A stretch of 64,000 bases of DNA from Leptotrichia wadei. Its GTDB lineage: Bacteria; Fusobacteriota; Fusobacteriia; Fusobacteriales; Leptotrichiaceae. The stretch is from assembly GCF_007990445.1 (NCBI RefSeq), contig NZ_AP019841.1:744001-808000 (forward strand), in the 5' to 3' direction. The position numbers and the translations under genes were made by a program. Shown here piece by piece: positions 50,833 to 59,305 of this stretch. The notes below the pieces were generated by a model, which ran no database searches, was not told where the DNA came from, and was given only the letters and a program-made list of their open reading frames with translations. The stretch's first letter is position 1. Every line of letters begins with the position of its first letter.

Positions 50833-51975
50833 ATGAATGAGTTATTAGTATTTTTACAGAGTCTTCCTGAGGCTTTTAAAACAGGATTTATATATTCAAT
50901 AATGGTAATGGGAGTGTATCTGACTTATAAAATACTGGATTTTCCTGATATGTCGGTGGATGGGACATTTCCGCTGGGAGGATTTGTATTTGCGGCATTT
51001 GCACTTTCTAAAAATGGATTTTTTGGGATAACAAATCCTATTATGGGATTGATTCTTGCAGTTGTTTGTGGAATGATTGCAGGATATGTAACTGGGGCAT
51101 TGCATGTTTATTTGAAAATTAATGGATTGCTTTCGGGGATTTTGGTAATGACGGGGCTTTATAGTATAAACTCCAGAATTGTTGGGATGCCAAACGTATT
51201 TATTACGCCAGATAGAAGTATTTATGAAATAATATCATATAACAAGGATTTTGTGCCTTTTGTAATTGCATTTGTAATTCTACTTGTATTAAAGGGATTT
51301 TACGACTATAAAATTAAAGAAAATAAATATATGATTAGAACACTTTCTGTTTATATAATTTTTACAATTGCATTAATAATTTATGTGGTAAAAACACAGG
51401 ATGTAAAACTTATGCTTACAGTATTGATTGCATTTATTATAAAAATGATAATTGATTATATTCTAACTTCTAAATTTGGTTTTGCATTACGGGCATTGGG
51501 AAATAATGAGCAGCTTGTGGTAAGTCTTGGGGTAAATGAAAAAAGATTGAAAATATTTGGGCTGATGCTTGCGAATGGAGTTGTGGCATTGTCTGGGGCA
51601 TTATTTGCACAAAATATTAAAGTTGCAGATTTGCAGTCGGGAGTTGGAACGATTGTTATTGGTCTTGCAGCTATAATTCTTGGACTCGGTGTATTGAAAA
51701 AATCCCGTGTAATAAATGAAGTTTCAATTGTTACGATAGGATCGCTTATGTATTACTTTATAATAAACTTGGCACTAATGTCAAACAGCTGGACAAGAAG
51801 TATTTATGAAAGTCTTCACTTTAGTGATGATGTTATAAAAATACTTGAAGTTAAGCCGACAGATGTTAAATTGATAACAGCGGTAATTTTAGCTGCAATT
51901 TTATGGAATGAACTTATTAATAAATCTAAAAAAGGTAAGAAAAAGGTAAAATTAATTGAGAAGGGAGAAGCATAA
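50833..51975 (+). CDS. ABC transporter permease (COG4120 family)
   Basis: 380 residues, about nine membrane helices. Family marks: YKILDFPDMSVDGTFPLGGF near the N-terminus and GALHVYLKINGLLSGILVMT then GLYSINSRIVG in the first third; SKFGFALRALGNNEQLVVSL and a later VADLQSGVGTIVIGLAAIIL stretch in the second half. This is the partner of the two substrate-binding lipoproteins in an inner-membrane importer. AAAAAGGT lies before ATG. Its end overlaps the ATPase gene start by one base (ATAATG region), as in coupled ABC operons. Confidence 0.9.
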   Translation: MNELLVFLQSLPEAFKTGFIYSIMVMGVYLTYKILDFPDMSVDGTFPLGGFVFAAFALSKNGFFGITNPIMGLILAVVCGMIAGYVTGALHVYLKINGLLSGILVMTGLYSINSRIVGMPNVFITPDRSIYEIISYNKDFVPFVIAFVILLVLKGFYDYKIKENKYMIRTLSVYIIFTIALIIYVVKTQDVKLMLTVLIAFIIKMIIDYILTSKFGFALRALGNNEQLVVSLGVNEKRLKIFGLMLANGVVALSGALFAQNIKVADLQSGVGTIVIGLAAIILGLGVLKKSRVINEVSIVTIGSLMYYFIINLALMSNSWTRSIYESLHFSDDVIKILEVKPTDVKLITAVILAAILWNELINKSKKGKKKVKLIEKGEA

Positions 51976-52760
51976 TGATAGAATTAAAAAATTTATATAA
52001 AACTTTCTTCTCTGAATTAGGAACAGAAAAGCAGGTATTTAAAGGATTAAACTTTACGATAAATGATGGGGACTTTATAACAATTATTGGGAGTAATGGT
52101 GCAGGAAAATCTACTCTTTTAAATGTATTAAACGGTCAAATTATCCCAGATGGCGGAAACGTGATTTTAAATGGAAATGACATAACAAATGTTGTTCAGC
52201 ACAAAAGAGCAAAATGGATTTCACAAGTTTACCAAAATCCAACAATGGGAACAGCTCCTTCTATGACAGTGCTGGAAAATTTGTCAATGGCTAAAAATAA
52301 AGGTAAACGGTTCAACTTTACATTTGGACTGGATGTAAAGAATATAGAATTTTACAAAAAGCAGTTGGCAAGTTTAGGATTAGGACTAGAAAATCAGCTA
52401 TTTACACAAGTAGGACTTCTATCAGGTGGTCAAAGACAATGTCTGTCATTAATAATGGCAACTTTAAACCGTCCAGATATATTGCTTTTGGATGAGCATA
52501 CAGCGGCGCTTGATCCTCAGACTTCTAAAATAATCCTTGAAAAAACGAAGGAAATTATTGAAAAGAATAACATAACAAGCCTGATGATAACACATAATAT
52601 GCAAGATGCCATAACTTATGGAAATAGACTAATTATGCTTCATGCAGGAGAAGTAATTTTTGATATAAAAGGTGAAGAAAAGAAAAAATTGACGGTGGAA
52701 AAATTGCTTGAAATGTTTAGAACAAAAGATGCAAAATTATCTGACAAGGATATATTTTAG
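51975..52760 (+). CDS. ABC transporter ATPase (COG1101 family)
   Basis: 261 residues. Walker A GSNGAGKSTL, the Q-loop in ISQVYQNPTMGTAPSMTVLE, signature LLSGGQRQCLSLIM (last part CLSLIMA typical of this subfamily), Walker B ILLLDEHTAALDP and switch His in ITHNMQDAI. DEHTAALDP, with His in place of the more common Pro, is usual in this importer family. It completes the operon with two binding proteins and one permease and is followed by a long-stem terminator. Confidence 0.92.
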   Translation: MIELKNLYKTFFSELGTEKQVFKGLNFTINDGDFITIIGSNGAGKSTLLNVLNGQIIPDGGNVILNGNDITNVVQHKRAKWISQVYQNPTMGTAPSMTVLENLSMAKNKGKRFNFTFGLDVKNIEFYKKQLASLGLGLENQLFTQVGLLSGGQRQCLSLIMATLNRPDILLLDEHTAALDPQTSKIILEKTKEIIEKNNITSLMITHNMQDAITYGNRLIMLHAGEVIFDIKGEEKKKLTVEKLLEMFRTKDAKLSDKDIF

Positions 52761-52775
52761 AATCAGATAATGTTT

Positions 52776-52830
52776 AAAACATAATCTAGTAAACTGAATG
52801 ATTAAAGAGTTCAAGATTATGTTTTTTTTT
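52776..52830 (+). terminator. Terminator of the ABC importer operon
   Basis: AAACATAATCT pairs perfectly with AGATTATGTTT across a 26-base loop, followed by a T run. Confidence 0.8.
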
Positions 52831-52885
52831 ATTGTTATGAAAAATTATAGATTTAATTTTTCCCGTTTGAACTACATTATTAATA

Positions 52886-52990
52886 TATAGTAAAACTACT
52901 TTAAAACTGAACTCAAAGTTATGACTATTTTACTCAAACCCTAAATTTATATAATTTTTAGCAATTTAATTTTAAATAGGGTTTGGCAAT
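52886..52990 (+). mobile_element. TA-flanked miniature element, copy 3
   Basis: 105 bp starting TATAGTAAAACTACTTTAAA, matching copy 1 at 18765 almost base for base. The right tip is worn (GTTTGGCAAT in place of GTTCACTATA), so this copy has lost one terminal repeat end. Confidence 0.75.
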
Positions 52991-53015
52991 AAAGAAAGAG
53001 AAAAATTGAGGAAAA

Positions 53016-53229
53016 ATGAAAAAAGAAGGGGAAAAATAAAAATTTACCAGTTGGAATTGATAATTTTGAAACGATAATAAAAAAAAGATTAATATTATTT
53101 TTAATAAGACTGATTTAACCGAAGAAATATTAAAAAAATAAGGCTTTGAGAATATTTTTTACAAGATTAGGAAGATTTGGGAAATTTTCACTAGTTGAGA
53201 AAAGAGATGAAATATGTTATTATTAAATA
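53016..53229 (+). pseudogene. Decayed AAA-ATPase-like/PD-(D/E)XK family gene
   Basis: GAGGAAAA precedes ATG, but stops and frameshifts interrupt it. Across frames the pieces read KNLPVGIDNFETIIKK, NKTDLTEEILKK, GFENIFFTRLGRFGKFSLVE, matching in order the family start (L-P-V-G-I-x-x-F; V-D-K-T-x-L-I-x-E; L-F-T-R-P-R-R-F-G-K-T-L). The Walker-type R-R-F-G-K-T is already lost. Proteins of this AAA-ATPase/DUF1703-type family (about 500-550 residues) are scattered in many copies in anaerobes; only the first ~70 codons remain here. Confidence 0.75.
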
Positions 53230-53257
53230 GCAAAAACTGAAAGAAATGGGGAAAATT

Positions 53258-54598
53258 ATGGAACAGACAGTGTTTTCTGTAAGTGAGATAAATAGGGAAG
53301 TGAAGATGTTTTTGGAGGGGACAAGGACATTTAAGAATATTTTTATTGAAGGGGAGCTTTCCAATATTACTTATTATCGGTCTGGGCATTTGTATTTTAC
53401 GTTGAAGGATTCGAGTGCGAGTGTGAAATGCGCTATTTTTCGGTATAAATATAGAAATGTGCCTGAGGATCTGAAGGAAGGGGATTCGGTAAAAATTCGT
53501 GGGAATGTGACACTTTATGAAGCTAACGGGAGTTATCAGATTGTGGCGGATTTTCTTGAAAAAAGCAATTCTTTGGGATTGCTTTATGAAAAGATGGAAA
53601 TGCTTAAAAAGTTGTATTTTGAAAAGGGATATTTTTCTGATGAAATAAAGAAAAAATTGCCACAATTACCAATAAATGTTGGAGTTGTGACAGCTGATAC
53701 AGGGGCTGCGATTAGAGATATTATAAATACGACACATAAAAGATTTCCAAATGTGAATATTTACCTTTATCCTGCAAAAGTTCAAGGAGAAGGGGCTGCA
53801 CGTGAAGTTTCGGAAGGAATTGAGTTTTTTAACAGGATGAATGAAGAAAAGCAGCTTGAAATAAATACGCTTATTGTTGGGCGTGGTGGTGGAAGCATTG
53901 AGGATTTGTGGGCATTTAATGAGGAAGAAGTGATAGAGGCTATTTATAAATCAGAAATTCCTGTGATTTCAGCAGTGGGGCATGAAATTGATAATTTGCT
54001 TTCTGATCTAGTTGCTGATAAGCGGGCAGCGACACCGACTCAGGCGGCGGAAATCTTGATTCCTGAAAAAGATAAACTGGCAGATGAGTTGGAAAATAAA
54101 AAAAATCTTTTGAGCAAATCACTTTTAAATAGGGTTGCAATGATGAAAAAAGAGCTGGAATATAGAAAAAATAACTATTATATAAAAAATTTTGTAAATA
54201 TTCTGGACAATAAAAAATTTGACTTGATGGAAAAGGAGCAAAAATTATCAAGGGAATTAAAAAGAATTTTGCAAAAGTCAAAGGAGCAGCTGGATTATCG
54301 TAAACAGAGATTTGATAGAATTAATTTGGAAAAAGTGATTTTGAGTGAAAAGGAAAATTTGAGGGAGAAATCGGCTAAACTTAATGAAATAATGCTGGAA
54401 TTTTTTGAGAATCGGAAAAATGAGCTGAAGTATAAAAAGGCACAGCTTTCTAAATATTCGGTAAACGATATTTTGAAGCAAGGGTATACAATAACTCGGA
54501 AAAATGGAGAAATTGTTAAGCGAGGAATTGAGCTTAGTAAAGAGGATAAATTGGAAATACAGTTTTCTGATGTTAAGAAAAAAGCAGTTGTGAAATAA
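53258..54598 (+). CDS. xseA: Exodeoxyribonuclease VII large subunit
   Basis: 446 residues. Degrades single-stranded DNA with the small subunit XseB. An N-terminal OB fold (VFSVSEINREVKMFLEGTRT, IEGELSNITYYRSGHLYFTL), then the catalytic core VGVVTADTGAAIRDI, VQGEGAAREVSEGIEFFNR, IVGRGGGSIEDLWAFNEEEV and PVISAVGHEIDNLLSDLVAD with RAATPTQAAE, then a long coiled-coil tail. ATG 53258 (MEQTVF) is preferred over ATG 53246 because the GGGGA stretch sits at proper distance before it. xseB is not in the window. Follows a decayed gene. Confidence 0.95.
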   Translation: MEQTVFSVSEINREVKMFLEGTRTFKNIFIEGELSNITYYRSGHLYFTLKDSSASVKCAIFRYKYRNVPEDLKEGDSVKIRGNVTLYEANGSYQIVADFLEKSNSLGLLYEKMEMLKKLYFEKGYFSDEIKKKLPQLPINVGVVTADTGAAIRDIINTTHKRFPNVNIYLYPAKVQGEGAAREVSEGIEFFNRMNEEKQLEINTLIVGRGGGSIEDLWAFNEEEVIEAIYKSEIPVISAVGHEIDNLLSDLVADKRAATPTQAAEILIPEKDKLADELENKKNLLSKSLLNRVAMMKKELEYRKNNYYIKNFVNILDNKKFDLMEKEQKLSRELKRILQKSKEQLDYRKQRFDRINLEKVILSEKENLREKSAKLNEIMLEFFENRKNELKYKKAQLSKYSVNDILKQGYTITRKNGEIVKRGIELSKEDKLEIQFSDVKKKAVVK

Positions 54599-54628
54599 TT
54601 GGATATTTTAGAAGGTGAGGTATTAAAA

Positions 54629-55114
54629 ATGTCTAAAAGACAGGATTATTTATCGTGGGATGAATATTTTATGGGAATAGCCTTTTTGTCTGGAATGAGA
54701 AGCAAGGATCCATCTACACAGGTTGGAGCTTGTATTATTGATGAGGATAAAAAGATTATTGGAATTGGTTATAATGGGTTTCCGCAAGGGAGTTCGGATG
54801 ATGAGATGCCTTGGGATCGGGAAGGGGATTTTTTGGAAACGAAGTATCCCTATGTTGTTCATGCTGAATTGAATGCGATTTTGAATAGTATAAAGTCTCT
54901 TAAAAACTGTACCATTTACGTGACTCATTTTCCTTGTAATGAATGTGCTAAAGCAATTGTTCAGGCCGGAATAAAAAAAGTAGTGTACTTTTCTGATAAG
55001 CATAAATCGCTTGATTCTACAAAGGCTTCAAGAAAAATTTTGGAAAATGCAAAGGTGGAGACAGTTCATCTGGAAGTTGAAAAGGAAGAGATAAGTATAC
55101 GATTTAAAGATTAG
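54629..55114 (+). CDS. dCMP deaminase-family protein
   Basis: 161 residues of the zinc-dependent deoxycytidylate/cytidine deaminase group: zinc ligand H78 and catalytic E80 in VVHAELNAIL, and C103/C106 in FPCNECAKAI. The N-terminus SWDEYFMGIAFLSGMRSKDP and GYNGFPQG are typical of dCMP deaminases (ComEB-like), which make dUMP for thymidylate. AAGGTGAGG lies before ATG 54629, overruling a TTG start at 54599 that would sit in the stop of xseA. Starts about 30 bp after xseA; no dut or thyA nearby. Confidence 0.9.
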   Translation: MSKRQDYLSWDEYFMGIAFLSGMRSKDPSTQVGACIIDEDKKIIGIGYNGFPQGSSDDEMPWDREGDFLETKYPYVVHAELNAILNSIKSLKNCTIYVTHFPCNECAKAIVQAGIKKVVYFSDKHKSLDSTKASRKILENAKVETVHLEVEKEEISIRFKD

Positions 55115-55155
55115 GAAGGATCAGATGAAATCTGTATAAAAGTTGCTATTTTTAG

Positions 55156-55184
55156 TTGAGAAAAAAGTAATATTAGTATATAAT
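55156..55184 (+). promoter_or_regulatory. Promoter of the ECF transporter operon
   Basis: TTGAGA and TATAAT with a 17-bp spacer, about 40 bp before the start of the S component. No riboswitch is visible in this short leader. Confidence 0.7.
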
Positions 55185-55223
55185 ATTAAAATAATAAGTA
55201 AAAATGTATAAGAGGTGAGAATA

Positions 55224-55766
55224 ATGGAAGCATCAGCGATAAAAAAAGTAGTGGCAATGGGAATTGGAGCGGCAGTTTACATTGTATTGTCAAGATTTGT
55301 GGCTATTCCTACGCCTATTCCAAATACAACATTACAGGTAACTTTTGCCTTTGTGGCATTGATGGCATTTATATATGGGCCTGCAGTTGGGTTAGGGATT
55401 GGATTTATTGGGCATACGCTTAATGATATTTCAGGATATGGAAATGTTTGGTTCAGCTGGGTAATTGCGGCGGCATTTTTTGGAATGGGAATTGGATTTT
55501 TAGGAAAAATCATAAAAATTGAAAATTTTAATGGAGCAAAAATTGTAAAATTTATAGTGGGAGAAGTAATCATAAGTTTAATAAGCTGGGTAGTTCTGGC
55601 TCCAATTATTGATATTGCAATATATAAAGAACCACAAGCAAAGGCATTTGCGCAAGGAGTTGTAGCGGCGCTTGGAAATATCCTGGTTGTGGCTATTTTA
55701 GGAACAATTTTAATATTTGCATTTTCAAAAACAATAATAAGCAAAGGAAGCTTAAAAGAGGAATAA
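55224..55766 (+). CDS. ECF transporter S component, UPF0397-like
   Basis: 180 residues, five or six membrane helices. The pattern KKVVAMGIGAAVYIVLSRFV, IPTPIPNTTLQVTFAFVALM, YGPAVGLGIGFIGHTLNDIS and WFSWVIAAAFFGMGIGFLGK matches UPF0397-type substrate-binding (S) components of energy-coupling-factor importers, usually for vitamins or thiamine-pathway intermediates. AGAGGTGAG precedes ATG 55224. The ABC ATPase with two domains and the T component follow, forming a complete importer. The vitamin cannot be named from sequence. Confidence 0.88.
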   Translation: MEASAIKKVVAMGIGAAVYIVLSRFVAIPTPIPNTTLQVTFAFVALMAFIYGPAVGLGIGFIGHTLNDISGYGNVWFSWVIAAAFFGMGIGFLGKIIKIENFNGAKIVKFIVGEVIISLISWVVLAPIIDIAIYKEPQAKAFAQGVVAALGNILVVAILGTILIFAFSKTIISKGSLKEE

Positions 55767-55774
55767 TTTAAATA

Positions 55775-55837
55775 ACCCGCACTTTTCAGACAGTTTTTAA
55801 GTATTAGCAACTGTGGGAAGATTAGGCGGGTATTTTT
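55775..55837 (+). terminator. Hairpin between S component and ATPase genes
   Basis: ACCCGC pairs with GCGGGT around an inner hairpin CAGACAGTT/AACTGTG; ATTTTT follows. It could be a partial terminator that lowers ATPase/T-component expression, or an RNA-stability stem inside the operon. Confidence 0.55.
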
Positions 55838-55863
55838 GAATGGAAAATAATGGAGGAGAATTA

Positions 55864-57597
55864 TTGGAAGAAAAAAAAGAAGGAAGAAAAATTGCAATAA
55901 ATTTTGAAGATTTTACATTTAAATATGAAAGTCAGTCGGAACCTACATTGCATAATATAAATTTGAAAATTTATGAAGGAGAGAAAATTGTGATAATAGG
56001 GGCATCAGGCTCGGGGAAAAGCACTTTGGGACATTGTATAAATGGGCTTGCTCCATATTTTTATAAGGGAGAAATTGAAGGGAAACTGGAAATTTATGGT
56101 AAAAGGTGTAAAGAGATTTTTGAACATTCTAAATATGTGGGAACTGTTCTTCAAGATTCAGATGCACAGTTTGTAGGACTTACAGTTGCTGAAGATATAG
56201 CTTTTGCATTGGAAAATGATGAGGTTGAAACGACTGTAATGAAAGAAAAGGTAAAGGAAATAGCACAGTTTGTAAGGATTGAAACATTGCTTGACTTGAA
56301 GCCGCAGGATTTATCGGGAGGGCAGAAACAGAAAGTATCGCTTGCTGGAATTATGGTTGATAATGCTAAAATAGTGCTTTATGATGAGCCGCTTGCAAAT
56401 CTTGATCCGCTTAGCGGAAAACATGCCATTGAATTGATAAGTGAACTTCATAAAGATAAAAAACTTACAACGGTAATTATAGAGCATAGGCTTGAAGATG
56501 TGCTGCATAGGGAAATTGACAGGATTATTGTCGTTGATAAGGGAAGAATTATTGCTGATGATACGCCTGATAATATTTTGAAGGGAAATTTGCTAGGCAA
56601 AATGAATATAAGAGAACCTTTGTATATTTCTTTGCTTAAATATAGCAACAATAATCTTGAAAAATATAATGATATTTCTAGTCTTGAAAAAATTGATTTT
56701 TCTGCAGCAAAAGACAGCATTTTAAATTGGATAAAATTTAATTCTCCAAAAGAAAGTAAAAAATCTGAAAATACATTATTAAAGCTGGAAAATATTTCGT
56801 TTTCATATAATGAAAAAAGAAAAATCTTAAAAAATATAAATTTAAGTGTGGAAAAAGGTGAAATGATAAGCATTGTTGGCTCAAATGGAGCTGGAAAGTC
56901 AACGTTGTCAAAGGTTATTGCAGGATTTGAAAGGCAGGATGAAGGGGAAATTTATTATAAAAGTTTGGATATAAGTAATGAAAGTATAGCAAAAAGAGCT
57001 GAAAAAATAGGATTTGTACTGCAAAATCCAAATGCGATGATTTCAAAAGTTACAGTTTTTGAGGAAGTTGCATTAGGGCTGAAAACTAGAGGTGTTTCTG
57101 AAGATGAAATAGAGAAAAGAGTTCTTGAAATTTTGGAAATATGTAAATTAAAGCCGTTTAGGAAATGGCCAATAAAGGCACTTAGCTATGGGCAGAAGAA
57201 AAGAGTTACGATAGCATCTGTGCTTGTTTTAGAGCCTGAAATAATAATAGTTGATGAGCCGACTGCTGGGCAGGATCTTTTTCATTATAGGGAAATAATG
57301 GAATTTTTGAAGCGGCTGAATGAATATGGAATTACAATTTTATTTATAACCCATGATATGCATCTAATGCTGGAATATACCGACAAGGCTTATGTTTTTA
57401 ATGATGGACAGATTATAAAATCTGGAAATCCAGCACAGATTTTGGCAGATAAAAAAGTACTGGAACAGGCAAATTTAAGGGAAACTTCACTTCATTACGT
57501 GGCAGAAAAAATAGAAATAAACCCTGAAGAACTCATAAGTACATTTGTTCATTATGAAAAAAATTGTGAAAAAGAACAGAAAAAGGCGGGTGGTTAG
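55864..57597 (+). CDS. ECF-type transporter ATPase with two ABC domains
   Basis: 577 residues; two nucleotide-binding domains in one chain. First: Walker A GASGSGKSTL, signature LSGGQKQKVSLAG, Walker B IVLYDEPLANLDP. Second: GSNGAGKSTL, signature LSYGQKKRVTIAS, IIVDEPTAGQD, with IEHRL and FITHDM switch regions. Domain fusion replaces the usual EcfA1/EcfA2 pair, as in YkoD-type systems linked to UPF0397. A TTG at 55864 with TGGAGGAG five bases upstream is the better start; ATG 55840 (eight codons more) lacks a site. Ends one base before the T component. Confidence 0.9.
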   Translation: MEEKKEGRKIAINFEDFTFKYESQSEPTLHNINLKIYEGEKIVIIGASGSGKSTLGHCINGLAPYFYKGEIEGKLEIYGKRCKEIFEHSKYVGTVLQDSDAQFVGLTVAEDIAFALENDEVETTVMKEKVKEIAQFVRIETLLDLKPQDLSGGQKQKVSLAGIMVDNAKIVLYDEPLANLDPLSGKHAIELISELHKDKKLTTVIIEHRLEDVLHREIDRIIVVDKGRIIADDTPDNILKGNLLGKMNIREPLYISLLKYSNNNLEKYNDISSLEKIDFSAAKDSILNWIKFNSPKESKKSENTLLKLENISFSYNEKRKILKNINLSVEKGEMISIVGSNGAGKSTLSKVIAGFERQDEGEIYYKSLDISNESIAKRAEKIGFVLQNPNAMISKVTVFEEVALGLKTRGVSEDEIEKRVLEILEICKLKPFRKWPIKALSYGQKKRVTIASVLVLEPEIIIVDEPTAGQDLFHYREIMEFLKRLNEYGITILFITHDMHLMLEYTDKAYVFNDGQIIKSGNPAQILADKKVLEQANLRETSLHYVAEKIEINPEELISTFVHYEKNCEKEQKKAGG

Positions 57598-58431
57598 ATG
57601 GAAAATACATTTTTACTGGAGTATATTGAGAAAGATTCAGTAATTCATAGATTAAATGGAGCTGCAAAACTGATTTGCTTTATATTGTGGACTGTGGCTA
57701 TTATGCTTACCTATGATACAAGATTTCTTGCAGCTTTGACACTTTTGGGATTTGTGCTTTTTAAAATTTCAAAAATAAAATTTAATGAAATAAAAATCGT
57801 ATTTTATCTAATTTCTATTTTTCTTGTACTAAATTTAATTATGATTTTTTTATTTTCTCCACTTGAGGGAACAAAGATATATGGAACAAGGCATGATATT
57901 TTTAAGATTTTTGGAAATTATGTTATAACTTGGGAACAGTTATTTTATGAATTTAATATATTTGTAAAATATTTTTCGGTTATTCCTGTTGCATTACTTT
58001 TCATAATTACAACAAATCCAAGCGAGTTTGCCTCTTCGCTAAATAGAATAGGAGTGCCCTATAAATTTTCCTATGCAGTTTCAATTGCACTAAGGTACAT
58101 TCCGACAGTTCAGGAGGATTTTATCATAATTAGCAAGGCACAGCAGGCAAAGGGGATTGATATTTCCAAAAATGTAAAATTAATGACAAGAATAAAAAAT
58201 GTATCTTATACTTTAATGCCATTAATATTTTCAAGCATTGAAAAAATAGATATTATAAGCAATGCTATGATTTTGAGAGGATTTGGGAAAAGAAAAAAAA
58301 GGACTTGGTATCAGGCTAGGAAAATGAAAATGGCGGATGTTGTGGCAATTATTGTGACTGCAATATTTGCAGTTATTTCAATAGTCATGTTGAAGGTAAA
58401 TGGAGGAAGATTTTATAATCCGTTTGTATAA
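57598..58431 (+). CDS. ECF transporter T component (EcfT)
   Basis: 277 residues, five or six helices. EcfT couples the ATPase to the S component. Marks: an N-terminal DSVIHRLNGAAKLICFILWT, the coupling helices SIALRYIPTVQEDFIIISKA then QQAKGIDISK (Q-A-x-K/R-G motif of family), and IISNAMILRGFGKRKKR carrying the second A-R-G-like signature. Begins directly at the ATPase stop. The 174-bp gap that follows holds a decayed CAAGGGG-family copy at 58519-58549. Confidence 0.9.
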   Translation: MENTFLLEYIEKDSVIHRLNGAAKLICFILWTVAIMLTYDTRFLAALTLLGFVLFKISKIKFNEIKIVFYLISIFLVLNLIMIFLFSPLEGTKIYGTRHDIFKIFGNYVITWEQLFYEFNIFVKYFSVIPVALLFIITTNPSEFASSLNRIGVPYKFSYAVSIALRYIPTVQEDFIIISKAQQAKGIDISKNVKLMTRIKNVSYTLMPLIFSSIEKIDIISNAMILRGFGKRKKRTWYQARKMKMADVVAIIVTAIFAVISIVMLKVNGGRFYNPFV

Positions 58432-58605
58432 GTTCATTTTTATATAAACTCAGAATTTAATAAATAAATATAGAGATAAGAAACTTAGGTTATCGAACAT
58501 ATCTAGTGAATTTATTTTAGCAAAGGATTAAGATATTTATTGTTAAATAATTAGAAATATAATTTCTATTTTAAAAAAATATTTTAGGGAAAGGAAGAGG
58601 GAAAA

Positions 58606-59277
58606 ATGGTTAATATTGGAAATGACTGGGATGAAATTTTTAAAAATGAAAAGGAATTTGAAAAGGATTATTATTTGAACTTGAGAAAATTTTTGATAAG
58701 TGAATATAAGACAAAGACAATTTATCCTGATAAATATGAAATTTTTTCTGCATTTAAGCTGACAAGCTACAAGGACTGCAAAGTTGTAATTTTGGGGCAA
58801 GATCCGTATCATGGGGAAAATCAGGCACACGGATTGGCATTTTCAGTAAAGCAGGGAGTTGCATTGCCGCCTTCCTTAAAAAATATTTACAAGGAAATAG
58901 AAAATGAATTTGGTTATAAAATGAGCAGAAATGGATTTCTTGAAAGCTGGGCAAAGCAAGGAGTGCTGCTTTTAAATACGGCGCTTACTGTAGTTGCTGG
59001 AAATGCTAACTCACATTCAAAGATAGGATGGGAAATTTTTACAGATAATGTGATAAAATATTTAAATAGACGTGAAGATCCGTTAATTTTCATACTTTGG
59101 GGAAATAATGCAAAAAGCAAGAAAGCCTTTATTGATACAGATAGACATTATATTTTAAAAAGTGTGCATCCTAGTCCGTTGTCGGCAAGCCGTGGATTTT
59201 TTGGCTGTGGACATTTTAAGAAGGCTAATGAAATTTTGAAAGAATTGGGGAAAGATGAAATAAATTGGCAAATATAA
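58606..59277 (+). CDS. ung: Uracil-DNA glycosylase
   Basis: 223 residues, family 1 UDG that removes uracil from DNA. Catalytic water-activating D66 in VVILGQDPYHG, AHGLAFSV, the uracil-specific LLLNTALTVVAGNANSH loop, LIFILWGNNA and the late HPSPLSASRGFFGC minor-groove loop are all in place. AAAGGAAGAGGG precedes ATG. A single gene followed closely by a GNAT gene. Confidence 0.97.
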   Translation: MVNIGNDWDEIFKNEKEFEKDYYLNLRKFLISEYKTKTIYPDKYEIFSAFKLTSYKDCKVVILGQDPYHGENQAHGLAFSVKQGVALPPSLKNIYKEIENEFGYKMSRNGFLESWAKQGVLLLNTALTVVAGNANSHSKIGWEIFTDNVIKYLNRREDPLIFILWGNNAKSKKAFIDTDRHYILKSVHPSPLSASRGFFGCGHFKKANEILKELGKDEINWQI

Positions 59278-59305
59278 AATTTAATTGAAGGAGGTAGAAA
59301 ATTTG

